Part shown: in pieces, positions 11,020 through 23,232 of the stretch
How positions within the stretch are numbered: position 1 is the stretch's first letter
Layout of the letters: each line of letters starts with the position of its first letter
Assembly (NCBI GenBank): GCA_963662175.1
Contig: OY759217.1
Location: 51,746,108-51,810,107 of the forward strand
DNA: 64,000 nt
Source: Aradus depressus
Lineage: Eukaryota; Arthropoda; Insecta; Hemiptera; Aradidae
Direction of reading: 5' to 3'
Program-made: the position numbers and the translations under genes
The notes under the pieces: model-generated
The model's database searches: none
Seen by the model: only the letters and a program-made list of their open reading frames with translations
What the model was told of the DNA's origin: nothing

Positions 11020-11946
11020 ACAGATAATAACATATATATGGAAACCTATAATAATAACAAACATAGGTATATGTGGAAATAGAACCGGTTCAGGGTGTTA
11101 GCAAAGGGGAATAGTTAAAATAAATTTGGTCGTTCCTTTTGGTAGCTTTATTTATTTCTAATTGTTCTAAGCTATCAAGTAGCCTGCTTTTAGAACAACA
11201 ACGAAGATAATTTATGCCTGTAGATGGGGCAAAAGTGTGGCTATTGTCGATAATGTGAGTCGCGAATGTAGAACGGTTGCCTCGGTGTTTTATTTCGGCT
11301 GTGTGTTCCTTGATCCTGTCTTAAAACGACGTCTCGTCTGTCCGATGTATAATTGACTGCACGTCGCGCACTCTAAGCTGTAAACTCCGCTTTTATTCTC
11401 GATATCGGTTTTGTCCCTACCTCTCTCTAAGCACTGGCTTATGGGATTCATAGTTTTAACCCGATATTAAAACTTTTTTTTTTTTAACAATTTACCTACT
11501 TTCTCAGAACTTTTTCCATAATAGGTTAAGCTAACCCATCTATTAGTGGAGTCTTTATTTAGTTTTTCTAGTTTGGTCAGTTTATTCCTAAAATTATGAG
11601 TTTTGACTCTCTTTTCAATTTTATCCATTGTTTTTTGTGGGTAGCTATTGTTTTTGGCTATTTCCTTAATGATCTTGATTTCTTTATATTTTGATTGTTG
11701 GCCCCTTTGGAATTGTGTAAACTCTGTGGCACATCGAATAAAAGGCCGCGTATTTGAAACTGGAAGGACAGTTAGAAGATGGGTGTATAACAGTATCTGT
11801 TGTTGTCGGTTTTCTGTGAATGCAACATGCGAATTTGTTGTTATTAATTTTGATCTCCAAGTGCAGAAAATTTCTCTCTCAATTTTATTCATGAATATAT
11901 CAGCTAACTAAAGGGGAGACAGGCTGGAACCCATAGCTAGCCCCTC
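11020..11946 (-). pseudogene. Penelope-like element, left arm of an inverted pair (block 1)
   Basis: On the minus strand this holds a shortened reverse-transcriptase end (NKIEREI... then FEF-like residues, with about 50 codons missing between them), the segment QQSKYKEIKIIKEIAKNNSYP, and then a GIY-YIG nuclease region reading SGVYSLECATCSQLYIGQT. It faces the right arm across a junction near 11946, where the element's sequence turns back on itself. The same internal deletion is present in the left arm of block 2, so it predates the segmental duplication. Confidence 0.75.
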
Positions 11947-13150
11947 TTTCTGTCTATATAGTTTAGGGCTAGCTATGGGTTACAGCCTGTCTCCCCTGTT
12001 AGCTGATATATTCATGGATAAAATTGAGAGAGAAATTCTAGAGAAGTCTCCATTTAACGGTAATATTATGTTTTGGAAGCGTTACGATGACGATATTTTG
12101 ATACTTTTTAACGGGACAGAAAGGCAAATTAATTTATTTTTCGATCATGTAAACAAGGTTCACAATAATATAAAATTTACGTTGGAAATAGGAGGTCAAA
12201 ACATAAATTTTCTGGACTTGGAGATCAAAATTAATAACAACAAATTCGAATTTAGCATTCACAGAAAACCGACAACAGATACTGTTATACACCCATCTTC
12301 TAACTGTCCTTCCAGTTTCAAATACGCAGCCTTTTATTCGATGTTCCACAGAGCTTACACAATTCCAATGAGCCAACAATCAAAATATAAAGAAATCAAG
12401 ATCATTAAGGAAATAGCCAAAAACAATAGCTACCCACAAAAAACAATAAATAAAATTGAAAAGAGGGTCAAAACTCATAATTTTAGGAATAAACTGACCA
12501 AACTAGAAAAACTAAATAAAGACTCCACTAATAGATGGGTCAGCTTAACCTATTATGGAAAAAGTTCTGAGAAAGTAGGTAAATTGTTAAAAAAAGAAGG
12601 TTTTAATATCGGGTTTAAAACTATCAATCCCATAAGCCAGTGCTTCTTTTGAACTCGTATAAATAAATACTTTATTTTACCAAAATAATATCAAATTTAA
12701 CTGAAATTTGGGTCAATATTAGAATGCAATCTCGGTATATTGTACTACTGCCTGATGATGCTGTAACACAGAGCAGTTGACACTCCTTCACTTCGTCTTT
12801 CGTTTGTAAAGACAAGTTATTACAGACATAATAAGTAAAATAAAAGAAGAGAGAGGTAGGGACAAAACCGATATTGAGAACAAAAGCGGTACAGCTTAGA
12901 GTGCGCGACGTGCAGTCAATTATACATCGGACAGACGGGATGTCGTTTTAAAGACAGGATTAAGGAATACACAGCCGAAATAAAAAACCGAGGCAACCGT
13001 TCTACAAGCTACCAAAAGGAACATCTGTATGAACCGGTTCTATTTCCACATATGAAAACTGACATTATTGCAGAGATATTGTGAAATAATTCAAATGGAC
13101 TTGACTAACTGTAGAAGAAATTACAGCAAACTAAAACTTATGACAAAAGA
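11947..13150 (+). pseudogene. Penelope-like reverse transcriptase / GIY-YIG relic, right arm (block 1)
   Basis: The frame at 11975-12652 covers the later reverse-transcriptase motifs: SLSPLLADIFMD, the YDDDIL active-site box, FLDLEIKI and RKPTTDT. A 196-bp insertion then ends the frame. Beyond it, 12887-13083 carries the GIY-YIG nuclease part (LECATCSQLYIGQTG...DRIKEYTAEI), shortened before the C-terminus. Penelope-like elements are retroelements that join a telomerase-related reverse transcriptase to this nuclease. The N-terminal half is missing, so the copy is inactive. Confidence 0.85.
12647..12842. mobile_element. Small insertion inside the Penelope-like arm
   Basis: Compared with the left arm, where CAGTGCTTAGAGAGAGG is continuous, about 196 bp are inserted here, starting CTTCTTTT and ending AAAAGAAG. 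It contains CTGATGATGCTGTAACACAG, which resembles the first half of a hammerhead motif, but the GAAA box is replaced. The insertion is also present in block 2 (about 32566-32762), so it is older than the duplication. Confidence 0.5.
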
Positions 13151-13690
13151 GACAAGTTAATGTGATAGCCTGTACTCTACATTTGTGATCATTTGTTTTA
13201 TTTTATCATCACATTTTTGACAACAAACTTTTTTTAAACTATTTTCAGATCTATATTCCCTGTGGTATTATTTATGTTTCAGATGTTTTAAGTTGTATAC
13301 ACCATAATAACGAATAAATATTCAGTGTTTTCCTTAAATTATATCACTTAGAGCTCCACAACTCACTGCCCCCCACTTCTTGTCGGTTTTTTTTTTTTAA
13401 ATTATTATTTTCGAATGTATTTGATGATTCTTAATTACGGTAAAATATAAGAATGGCATGATAATGCCGGACCAAAATGTTAATAAAGGTTTACTTTGCG
13501 ATGTTATTATTTGAAAAAAACAAAACATATTTCTAAGTTTTGGTAACACTGCTCAGCTCCTAATATTAGCATCTATTTATCTGGCAATAAGTCGTCAGAA
13601 CACCTTAAGACGGCTTCATTTAAGTTAATATTGTGAAGGTATTTTCCAACTTGTTTTGTCCTGTACTTTCGTATCACACTATTAATTACA

Positions 13691-16600
13691 ATGATGTCCC
13701 TGAACCCAGGTAAAGCACTGCTATTATTATATCTCTGGTTAGGTTATCCATAAATATTGTTACAGTTGTATATAAAATGTTTACAGCCGAAGTAGAAACA
13801 GTTGTCGTGAAGCAGGAGCCTGACATAGATGACATGACTTCATATCCATGTAAGTAGGTGCTATAAAACATTTGTTTCGTGTTTGAATAATGGTTCTATT
13901 ACGAGGCCAACTTGGCATCTACATCTTAAGTAATGTTGATGAACTAAGGAATTCCATTTCCCAGAAATTTTTTTGTATAGTACTCAAAGAGGACATTTCG
14001 ACCCAGAGAGTCATCAAAGTTTCCCTTTTGTATATTTATCATTTATGAAGACATAATTTTCTGATTATTATCAATTAATGTATATATGTATGTTTTTGAA
14101 ATAATTGAAACTAAGGAATACTAAGATGTTTATGAAGCAGGAGCCTGACATAGATGACATGACTTCATATCCATGTAAGTAGATGCTATTGAACATTTGT
14201 TACGTGTTTGAATAATGGTTCTGTTACTATGAGGCGAACTTGGCACATATTTCTTGAAGTAACTGCTACCCTTAACTCTCAAAGGAACAACAAACCAATA
14301 TCAGTGGAGATGAGCAGGGAGAGGAAGACATCTTAAGTAAAGTACATCAACAAAGGAATTCCATTTTCGAGAAATTTTGTTGTATAGTTCTTAAAGAGAA
14401 GATTTCGACCCAGAAAGTCATCTTCAGCACTTTCTTAAGGGCTTATAATATCAATGTTCCCCAACAATGTACATTTGTCATCTATGAAGACAATCTGACT
14501 ATTATCAATTATTGTATGCAGAAACTATTTTTGAAATAATTGTAATTAAGAAATACCAAGATGTTTCTTTGTAAAATGCAAGATGTCTAAATATTTTTAA
14601 ATGTTAAGCCTTAAAATGTGAAATCTGATAATTGTGTTTTCTGAATGTTTTGAACTACTTGCAAGTTTTGGCGACTCTAGCAGCAGTAACGGTGAAAGTG
14701 GGAATATTATTGATAACGTGCCTGACATATTACACAGGAACCTTCCGACGTTTGCAATAAAACATGTGTTATTGTATTGTTGAACCCTGTAGTCATGTTA
14801 TGAGTTAATGTGGTTATATTTTACAGGGGGAGGACGTAATACAATAGACATCAAAGAAGAACCAGAGCTGCTCCTGGGATATTCACCGTCAGCCAGTCTC
14901 TGTAAGTCAACTCACCTACATATATGTAAAAAAAAAATGAAGTACACATTAAATTTCTTGTCGATGCATTTTTTCTGTTTGGAGTTATCCTGTTTTGTTT
15001 CAAATTAGGAAGTCGGAATACATGAAATTCCGTTGTAAATCCGCATCGAACTTCTAACAGGTTACATAATTTTCTATACTTCGTATGGCTGGGGAATCAG
15101 ATAAATCTTATTACCATAATATTTAATAATTTTTGTCTCTTGCAATATGAAGAAACATGATGTTTGTTTAGCTCTTGCAATATACGTTTTGTATCACATA
15201 AGTAAAGTGAAGTATAAGTGGGTATAAGTTTGTTAGTTATTATGAGTCATGCCCGGCCTCTGTCTATGAGGTCATATCGCCTACTACCAGAGAGCTCTTT
15301 CCTTTCGGCTCGTAGACATGGCCCGATTCTACTGTTGGAATCCTAAATTTTGCCTACTCAGGTTTACTCTGACAGGCCAGGGGTCTCTATCGAGTACCTA
15401 ACATTGCACACGCTCGGGACCATCGCTTAACGTCCTATCCGAAGGTAGTCGTGCTCAAGTTCTTTCACCTCCCAAGCCCCGGATGAACAAATCTCCTTTC
15501 TTCCGGGTGTCATGAGACGTCTTCACTGCCAGGATCGAAAAACGAAAAGCCAATGGGTGCAGAAGTCTGGTTGAGTAAAATACTCCGGTCACCTCCTATT
15601 CTCAATTCGATATAATCATTCCATTTCAGACCACTTTCACTTTCATCGTGGTTTCAATAAAACATTGACACAAATTTGCAATATCTGAGGTTCAAAAAAC
15701 AAAAAAAATTTTTTGAATATCCGCCGAATGCGCCAAATCAACAACATCCAAATTGATAATACTGATATTCCCTGGAATACTTCACAACAAACATTAAAAT
15801 ATCTCGGTTTACACATAAACACAAAACTTACATGGCACACCCACATCTCAACGAAACTAACACAAGCATATCAAAGACTCTCACAAATCTATCCACTCAT
15901 TAACCGCAACACTCCACTACGCCCAAATTGCATCAGAATCTTGTACACATCACTATTACGCCCACTACTAACATATGCTTGCCCAATATGGTTCAGTGCA
16001 AGCAAAACAGTAAAACGAAAATTACAATCTTTCCAAAACAAAACCCTCCGCATAGGTCTCAACACACCGTGGTTCGGGAGAGGCAGTATAATTCATAAAG
16101 AACTGGACATAGCTTCCATGGACACCGTCCTGCGATCTCTGACTGAGACGTTCCTCCAGAACCTGCCCCTCAGCCCTGGAGCTGTCCACTTCAATATTGG
16201 ACAGCCCACCGCACATCGCCGACTGCGACCCAGACTCCCACAGCACATTCTAGCTTAGATTTTAGTTTTATTTATCATGATTATTATTTTTTTATATATT
16301 TGTATTTTATTTTGTCATTTTTGTGAAAGGCACTACAATGCCGGCCCAAATAATTTACTTTCTTTCTTGTTTCTTCTTCTTCCGAAAAGCCCCATCTTTT
16401 ATACGTTATCCCTGCCCCCACCTCTCTAGGAATAAGTTTAATTCTTTTAACTTACTATCCGTTAGCAATCACTCTTCATGTCAAAACAAACCGCATCTTT
16501 GGATGGGCTTTATGGCTAGGATAAACAGATTTATCTAATTAACTCTCCAAGCGTGGCTTCTCTATTTCCGCACATTTGGTACAAATATATAAAATGTTAC

Positions 16601-19600
16601 TCCCTCTACCCTAGTTTTTTTAGTTTATTGAGAGTGACGCGACAAACTCCTAGTGAGTCAAGGCCTCCAACAGTGTCTGCCAGTTATCTTTGTTTTGTGC
16701 AGCTGCACTCTAATGTCGGACTCCATGCAGCCTCCTCGCATCATTCACCAAACCATCCTGCCACCTCAGCTTTGGCCTTCGACGCGTCTTTCTCGGGATC
16801 TCGCGTTTGCCCATCCTGGCCACATGTCCGGCCCACCTGAGGCTTACCAGCCTGATGACCTTTACAACGTCTGGCTCCTGAGTGAGGAATAGACTTTCTG
16901 GTTCGTCCGTTGTCTCCAGTCTTCTCCATCTCTTATTAGGCCATATATTCGGCGGGGGATCTTTCTTTCCGAGACTGGAAGATGATCATCTGACTTGGAG
17001 ATAGTCCAAGACTCGGACCCTTATGTTAGGATGGGGCGGATCAACGTTTTGTAAAGTCTGAGCGTTGTTGTCCTTGTAAGGAGGCAACTTCATATATGAT
17101 GCCTCAGACCGAAGAAGCTCCTGTTCGCTGCCATTGTTCTTCGCTTTACCTCGGCTGACATGTCGTTGTTCACGTTCACCTGAGAGCTTAAGTATACAAA
17201 CTCATGCACTTTCTCGAAGAAGTAAGGGCCAATGCTAACTTGCGGTGACTCGACCTACCGCTTTGAAGCCATGTACTTGGTCTTGGCTTCGTTGATGATA
17301 AGTCCCAACCTCCTCACCGGGGCATCCAAGGCCAGAAATGTTTCCTCTGGTCCCCCCACACACAGATACACCCACAGACCGACATTTTTTTAATTTTTGG
17401 AATTAGGATGTTAGGAAAAATGAAATTCCGTTGTCAATTCCGCATTGAATTTCCGACCGATAGCATAATATTCCTTATACTTCTTATAGCTGGCGAAGTG
17501 AAAAATAAAGAAATGAAGGGAATTTCTTGGAAAATTCCTGGAATAACAGGTGAAGGGCGATGTATTCATTACTTTCAACATATCCTAGGAATTTCTTTGG
17601 ATCTATTGGTATTACTCCATAATTTTATAAATTGGTTTGTAAATGTTATGTCAATAACAATGAGATTTCCCAGTAGGGAAATTCTTAATAACATGTTTAT
17701 TTTACACTAGTATTTTATTTCATTTACTTTCAAAATGTCCAAGGAATTTTTCAGTATCAATTTGTATTGCTATAAGTTTTTTATACATTTTATTCAATAA
17801 TATAATTTTGCCAGCATACTTGTAAATCTTTTACCGATTGTTACGTAAAAACTGTTATAAAACCTTTCTCTTTTCTTTAAGAATTTCGTATATATATATG
17901 GGCGTGTGTGTCTCATTCTCTTCGTCTTTTATTCAACTTTCATTTGCAACCAGATTCAGAATCTAATGTTCAATATTGGCCATATGCGACATCGAAACGT
18001 GGAGTAGTTTTTGATTAAAAAAATAGCCTATTTTAAGACTACCACCAAATTTGTTAATTTTATCGTAGACACTTCTCTTTAGGCTTATTTTTTTTGTTCA
18101 AAAGTTACACGCGTTTAAAAATTCATGTTTTGTCAAAAAACCTCCATAACGTTTTTCAAAACTCACCTAATTGCACCAAATTTTGGGAAAAGTTTTCTTA
18201 TAATGTCTCTAAAACACTCACAAAATATTTTTCTTGGGAAAAGATTTTAAGTTGGTCAACGGATTTTATTCATATATGTACTCGGATTTCAACGCTTCGG
18301 TGTTATTTTTTAGGTGTTTATTTTATTTAGGCATTTTCAGTTTTTGCTTTATAACTCAAAAACGAGATAAAATTATGAAAATTCATATGGTACTTTCTGG
18401 TTTCTTATAAACAAGCAAAGAAAATGAGAGTAGAGGTCAATCTGATCACAATAACTGAAGTTATTTTCATTTTAATTTGAAGGAGAACAATTAAGAAATA
18501 GCGTACTTTCGTGTATTTTTAAAAAATTTTATAAGAGACCTCAAGTAAATATAAAGTTGATCATATGGTAATGAGTTTAAAAATAAAGAAAATGAGACCA
18601 AATTCAGATCCTTACGTGCAATTGAACTTGAGATATGAAACCTTGAAGTTGGTTATTTTTACGCATCTTTTCCTTAAAAAGGTTTTGTTTAAAAAATTTA
18701 AAACTTTTCTAAAATTTGATTATACAATTTCTTTTAATTGAAAAATACAAGAAAATAATCAAAAGTTTTTAATCATTACTTACATTTACTTAATAATAAA
18801 ATGTTAATTTGTTAAAACGTGATTTGTATTATTTATCAAAATGTAATTTTTGACTTTCCCACCTAAAATACTTAATAATGTACAACTCATACTTCGCCGG
18901 TTCTATTGATTCTTTATACAAATCTTTTGGAAAAATATGTTTAAGATATAAATTAAGTTTTATATGTTATTTTATTTTTGCTATTCCGTGCGTAAAGTTC
19001 ATACATAAAGTGAGCAGGGTTAAAAGTGAGCAGGGTTAAAGTGAGCAGGGTTAAGGTGGCTGTCAAACCTTGTAAAAGTGAGCAGGGTTAAAAGTGAGCA
19101 GGGTTAAAAGTGAGCAGGGTTAAAAGTGAGCAGGGTTAAGTGAGCAGGGTTAAAGTGAGCAGGGTTAAAAGTGAGCAGGGTTAGCAGGGTTAAAAGTGAG
19201 CAGGGTTAAAATGAGCAGGGTTAGCAGGGTTAAGCTTTAAAAGTGAGCAGGGTTAAAAGTGAGCAGGGTTAAAAAGTCTGTCAAACCTTGTAAAAGTGAG
19301 CAGGGTTAAAAAGAGAATCTGTCAAACCTTGTAAAAAGTGAGCAGGGTTAAAAGTGAGTCTGTCAAACCTTGTAAAAAGTGAGCAGGGTTAAAAGTGAGC
19401 AGGGTTAAACTTTGTAAAAGTGAGCAGGGTTTGTCAAACCTTGTAAATGTGAGCAGGGTTAGAAGTGAGCAGGGTTAAAAGTGAGCAGGGTTAAAAGTGA
19501 GCAGGGTTAAGGAGTCTGTCAAACCTTGTAAAAGTGAGCAGGGTTAAAAGTGAGCAGGGTTAAAGTGAGCAGGGTTAAAAGTGAGCAGGGTTAAAAGTGA

Positions 19601-21604
19601 GCAGGGTTAAAAGAGAGTCTAGCTATTCCGTAGTAGTAATTTCCGCACTTATTCTACGCAAAAAATATCATATGAAACTTATGCATAATGCTTTTGGTAC
19701 TCGCATGATCATTAGCCACTAGCCGCCGGCTTCGCCGACGTTCCATACCCTCGAACATGCTCATGCAAAACGAAGCAAATCTCGACAAATGGCTTAGTAT
19801 CGAAAAAAGCTTAAAGTCGCCTATTTTCAGATATTTAAAAGGGGGGATGAGGGAGGATAAAATTTTAGTCAACATAATTTTTCATTGAGAAATTAAAGAA
19901 AAAATCAGCCTAATCCGAGACATGGTTTCTGGCGATCTCGCCCATATAAATATTGGTTCATTTTTCCCTTTATAATCCATTTAATATGTATCTATAAAAT
20001 ATATTGGTCTCACCTTCGGTTTCATTACACATACATTTATTCTGGATGTAGGTATTGCGGTTCTTTTTGTATTTCGGTGATAACAGATATATTGTATTTT
20101 TTCACTAAAACCGCTACTAAGCAGAATATCGTCCTATCATAATTTTTTGAGAGTTGGATAGAGAAATTAAGCTTTAATTTAAGCAGTTTTGGTAAAAATC
20201 TACGAAACTAATGACGATGTAATGAATGTGTCGACATGAAATTTAATATGTTGATCCGAAACCCTATTATGATGATACCTGGCTGAATCCAAATTATAAT
20301 GAGTTTGGTTTGTTTCAGGTGGTTTGGAGCCAGTGGAAGTGGTGTGCTACCATTGTGGACATGGTTCTGTGAGCTTGGCCAGGCTGAGAGGACACATCCG
20401 GACCAACCACACCCACACCTCTCTACATCCGCTTAGCTGTCCTTATTGTAATCACAGAGCTGGTCGGCCTTCACATTTAGTACAACATATACAGTCTAAA
20501 CACACCGGTGAGAAGCCCTTGAAGTGCGACCTTTGTGATTATAGATGTGTTCATCCTTCGAGTTTGAAATCTCACATACAGTACAAACATATAAAAGAGA
20601 AGCCTTTCATGTGCGACCTTTGTGATTATAGATGTGTTCAGGCTAGAAATATGAAATCTCACATACAGTACAAACATACAAAAGAGAAGCATTTCAGGTG
20701 CGACCATTGTGATTACAGATGTGTTCAGCCTTCGAGTTTGAAATTTCACTTACAGCACAAACATACAAAAGAGAAGCCTTTGCACTGCGACCTTTGTGAT
20801 TATAGATGTGTTCAACCTTCGAATTTGAAAAGTCACTTGCTGTATAAACATACAAAAGAGAAGCCCTGGAAATGTAAACATTGTGATTATAAATGTGTTC
20901 AGCCTTGGAGTTTGAAATCTCACACACTGTACAAACATTCAAAAGAGAAGCCTTTCAGGTGCGACCATTGTGATTACAGATGTGTTCAACATAAGTATTT
21001 GAAAGTTCATATACAACACAAACATACAAAAGAGAAGCCTTTGAAGTGCGACCTTTGTGATTATAGATGTGTTCAGCCTTCGAGTTTGAAAAGGCACATG
21101 CAGTACAAACATGAAAAAGAGAAGCCTTTGAAGTGCGACCTTTGTGTTTATAGATGTGCTCAGCCTTCGAATTTGAAAAGGCACATGCAGTACAAACATA
21201 CAAAAGAGAAGCCTTTGAAATGCGATTATTGTGATTATAGATGTGTTCAGCCTAGAACTATGAAATCTCACATACGACACAAACATACAAAAGAGAAGCC
21301 GCTGAGGTGCTACTATTGTGACTACAGGTGTGTTCAACGTTCGATATTGAATAGTCATATAAAGAACAAACATACAAATGAGGATTCATGGAAGTGTGGC
21401 CGTTGTACTTACAGATGTGCTGCTCTTCCACTTTTGAAACTTCATATACTGTCTAAGCATAGAGTTGAGAAACCATTTCATTGCTATCATTGTACTTTTG
21501 TGTCTGTTTCTCGCTGCAGTTTAGTACGTCATATTCAGTACAAACATATGGTAGAGAACCCGACTGATGCTAATTCGTGTTACACTGTAACTTCTCCGAT
21601 ATGA
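13691..21604 (+). CDS. C2H2 zinc-finger gene 2 (four-exon model, 480 residues)
   Basis: Proposed coding exons are 13691-13709, 13787-13849, 14827-14901 and 20319-21604. All introns are GT-AG and every phase agrees, giving one open frame of 480 residues plus stop. Exon 1 (MMSLNPA junction) supplies the start. Exons 2 and 3 encode short acidic peptides with VVVKQEPDIDD and DIKEEPELLLGY, which look like sumoylation-type K-x-E sites. Exon 4 encodes the whole finger array. An in-frame ATG at 13777 just ahead of exon 2 is an alternative start if exon 1 is not used. A second copy of exon 2 lies at 14126-14174. The last intron (5.4 kb) holds a SINE, Jockey and RTE-like fragments and a satellite. A nuclear DNA-binding regulator is inferred from the family; its targets are unknown. 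Confidence 0.7.
14126..14174 (+). other. Duplicated exon 2 of zinc-finger gene 2, possible alternative first exon
   Basis: It repeats the end of exon 2 (MKQEPDIDDMTSYP) with its GTAAGT donor. It starts with its own in-frame ATG and lacks a good acceptor, so it could only serve as a first exon. The donor phase matches exon 3 at 14827. The same copy exists in block 2 at 34042-34090. Confidence 0.5.
15003..15700. repeat. Interspersed repeat block with reversed SINE (15231-15485)
   Basis: This is the same composite block as at 2230-3010, beginning just after exon 3 of zinc-finger gene 2. It contains a minus-strand SINE body. It is broken at its right end by the Jockey-type fragment that follows. 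Confidence 0.6.
15710..16365 (+). pseudogene. Jockey-type retrotransposon 3' fragment
   Basis: The frame 15713-16258 encodes the region after the reverse-transcriptase core: INTKLTWHTHISTKLTQAYQRL, then LRPLLTYACPIW and FQNKTLRI. A 3' untranslated part follows, ending about GCCGGCCCAAATAA. It is 5'-truncated and has no catalytic YADD box. Its 3' untranslated region is the empty site for the insertion at 36223-38528 in block 2. Confidence 0.8.
16600..17350 (-). pseudogene. RTE-like non-LTR reverse transcriptase C-terminal relic
   Basis: On the minus strand the frames give EFVYLGSQVNVNNDMSAEVKRR, then LYKTLIRPILTYGSESWTIS and ERKILRRIYG. This is the conserved tail seen in many insect endonuclease/reverse transcriptase ORFs that resemble RTE. 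Several stops and frame changes follow, so it is dead. The matching copy in block 2 is at 38840-39590. The clade name is tentative. Confidence 0.65.
17355..19010. other. AT-rich intron sequence of zinc-finger gene 2, no features seen
   Basis: Nothing coding is recognisable. It corresponds to 39600-41710 in block 2, which has two extra pieces: about 195 bp at 39794-39985, and a 278-bp insertion at 40518-40795 with a target duplication. Confidence 0.6.
19015..19618. repeat. Intronic satellite, unit about GTGAGCAGGGTTAAAA
   Basis: Roughly thirty units of 14-17 bp, dominated by GTGAGCAGGGTTAAAA, are interrupted at intervals by the phrase TCTGTCAAACCTTGTAAAA. The array ends about 700 bp before the finger exon. 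The matching array in block 2 (41715-44155) is about four times longer. Confidence 0.9.
20319..21604 (+). CDS. Zinc-finger gene 2, finger exon (14 C2H2 fingers)
   Basis: This exon opens after TGTTTCAG with GT, completing a TGT codon with the last base of exon 3, and encodes 427 full residues. There are 14 fingers: two diverged ones at the start, ten near-identical CDxCDYRCV units, and two diverged ones at the end (CGRCTYRCAALPLLKLH and CYHCTFVSVSRCSLVRH). Linkers are TKEKP, HEKEKP or THE-like variants. It has fewer units than genes 1 (17) and 3 (20), as expected if unequal exchange between units changes the number. The 3' untranslated part has AATAAA at 21643. Confidence 0.88.
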
Positions 21605-21642
21605 AACTTGATGGTATTTTTGTTGTATTTGTCCTCTTCCTA

Positions 21643-21648
21643 AATAAA
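21643..21648 (+). terminator. Poly(A) signal of zinc-finger gene 2
   Basis: AATAAA lies 39 bases after the stop codon, at the same place as in its paralogues. Confidence 0.6.
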
Positions 21649-22139
21649 ACAGTTCTATATGTTTTCTATTGAGTTCTTTTCACCCAAAATGGCCCTGAAG
21701 TATTATTTCTTAGCAGAAACTTGCGGTGTTGCCCATGGCTCCCTTCCGTTTGTTAGTTATACATGGCAGTCAACACCTATGTCCCATGTTCAGGGTTATG
21801 AACTTCATAAAAATTCCTTCTAAGATTCAAGTGAAGTTTTGAAATTTTTGAAAGTAGTAAGACAGGCAGCTTAGATGTCGGCAAGGAACTAGAAGAAATA
21901 AGGAATTCAATAAAAATACCGTTCTCATGAGAGAGCCAGTAACAAAATCAAGGCTCCATAGAGGCCAAGTTCAGATATGGCTGAGTTCAAAGGAGGAAGA
22001 ATATGTTACAATAGCTTCCTGAAAACTTCATGGATAACAGTGCCAAGTGCTTTAAGTGACACTTTTCAATGAACGCTAAAGTACACAGCTAGTGACACGT
22101 CAACACTTAAGTACTTTTAGACATTAATAATTAAAAAAT

Positions 22140-23078
22140 GCTTCATCGATAATGTTAACAATTTCAACAATCCCTTAGTGCTCATGTTGATGTTGTTTTT
22201 GTAACTCATGCACGGGCAACTACGAGGTAATAATATCTACTAACAACTGTTGACTCTACTGTGGCACTTTGAAAGTTTGCCTACCAAGGGTAGGGGATCT
22301 TTAACGAGTACATGAAATCGCACAGGTTCAGTACCTGAAAGATCAGTCAATATTTTCGACTCATTCAACCAATTTTTCGATAGGACTAACCGTTTTCGGG
22401 TGAAACTAGGAGACGTCTAAAAATATGTTTCAAAGATACATTTGAGGACGGTTTTTGGCAGGTATCTCGGAAACCGGACGACGTGCAAAAATTACATTAC
22501 ATATAAAATATGTAATTCCGTTTTTTCTACAACTCATATTTGAAATAATTTTTGATTAGGTCATTAACTTAATCGGTATCTTGTAACATATACTTAGGCA
22601 ACAAACTAAATTGCTCTCGATATTTGTCCGATTTCAGTCTAAATCTTATCATATCTATGTAAGTTCTCACGTGTAACATTTTCATTCAAAATTTCAGATT
22701 TTATTTTGAATAGCTTGAATTGTTTCGGTGTCTGAGAGCTAAGCTGTACGCCATATTTGTCCATTTGGTCTAATAACGGTCTTGTTGACACTCATGGTTG
22801 AGATCGCTTGTCTAATAGTCTTACAATTAATTTTTACCTTCCACAGACGCAGCCATCCATCAAAATGTTTTTGTAAAATAAAAATGTGTCTGCTTTGTAT
22901 TTTGATGCAGCTGTGAGTTCATGTGCGACTCTGTTTAATGTTTTGATAAATGGGTATCTGTGTCTCAGCCACTGACGACATCTCCGATAGTCAACCAGCA
23001 GTCCTTAACTGGGCTGCGGTTTAGAGAACCTAAGTAATAACCTTCTTCGTTTTTACGTTCTGCTCTTCCGAAGCTCTC
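22140..23078. mobile_element. Truncated foldback element
   Basis: It matches 6137-7080 closely from the TTCATCGATAATG end through the interior, then stops matching at about 23078, before the right inverted arm would begin. The missing arm is replaced by unrelated sequence and a zinc-finger tail fragment. Confidence 0.65.
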
Positions 23079-23232
23079 TTCTTTTTATTTCTATCGTAAC
23101 TTTGTAAATGAATGTCGAGGTTCAAAATAGTGTGCAGTGTGCTTAGACAGTTTATTCGGGAAAGTACCACATGATTGCAGGTTGGCCCCAGAAAACAAAA
23201 ATTTTTTGTTGTTATATATTTTCCCGGAAAAT

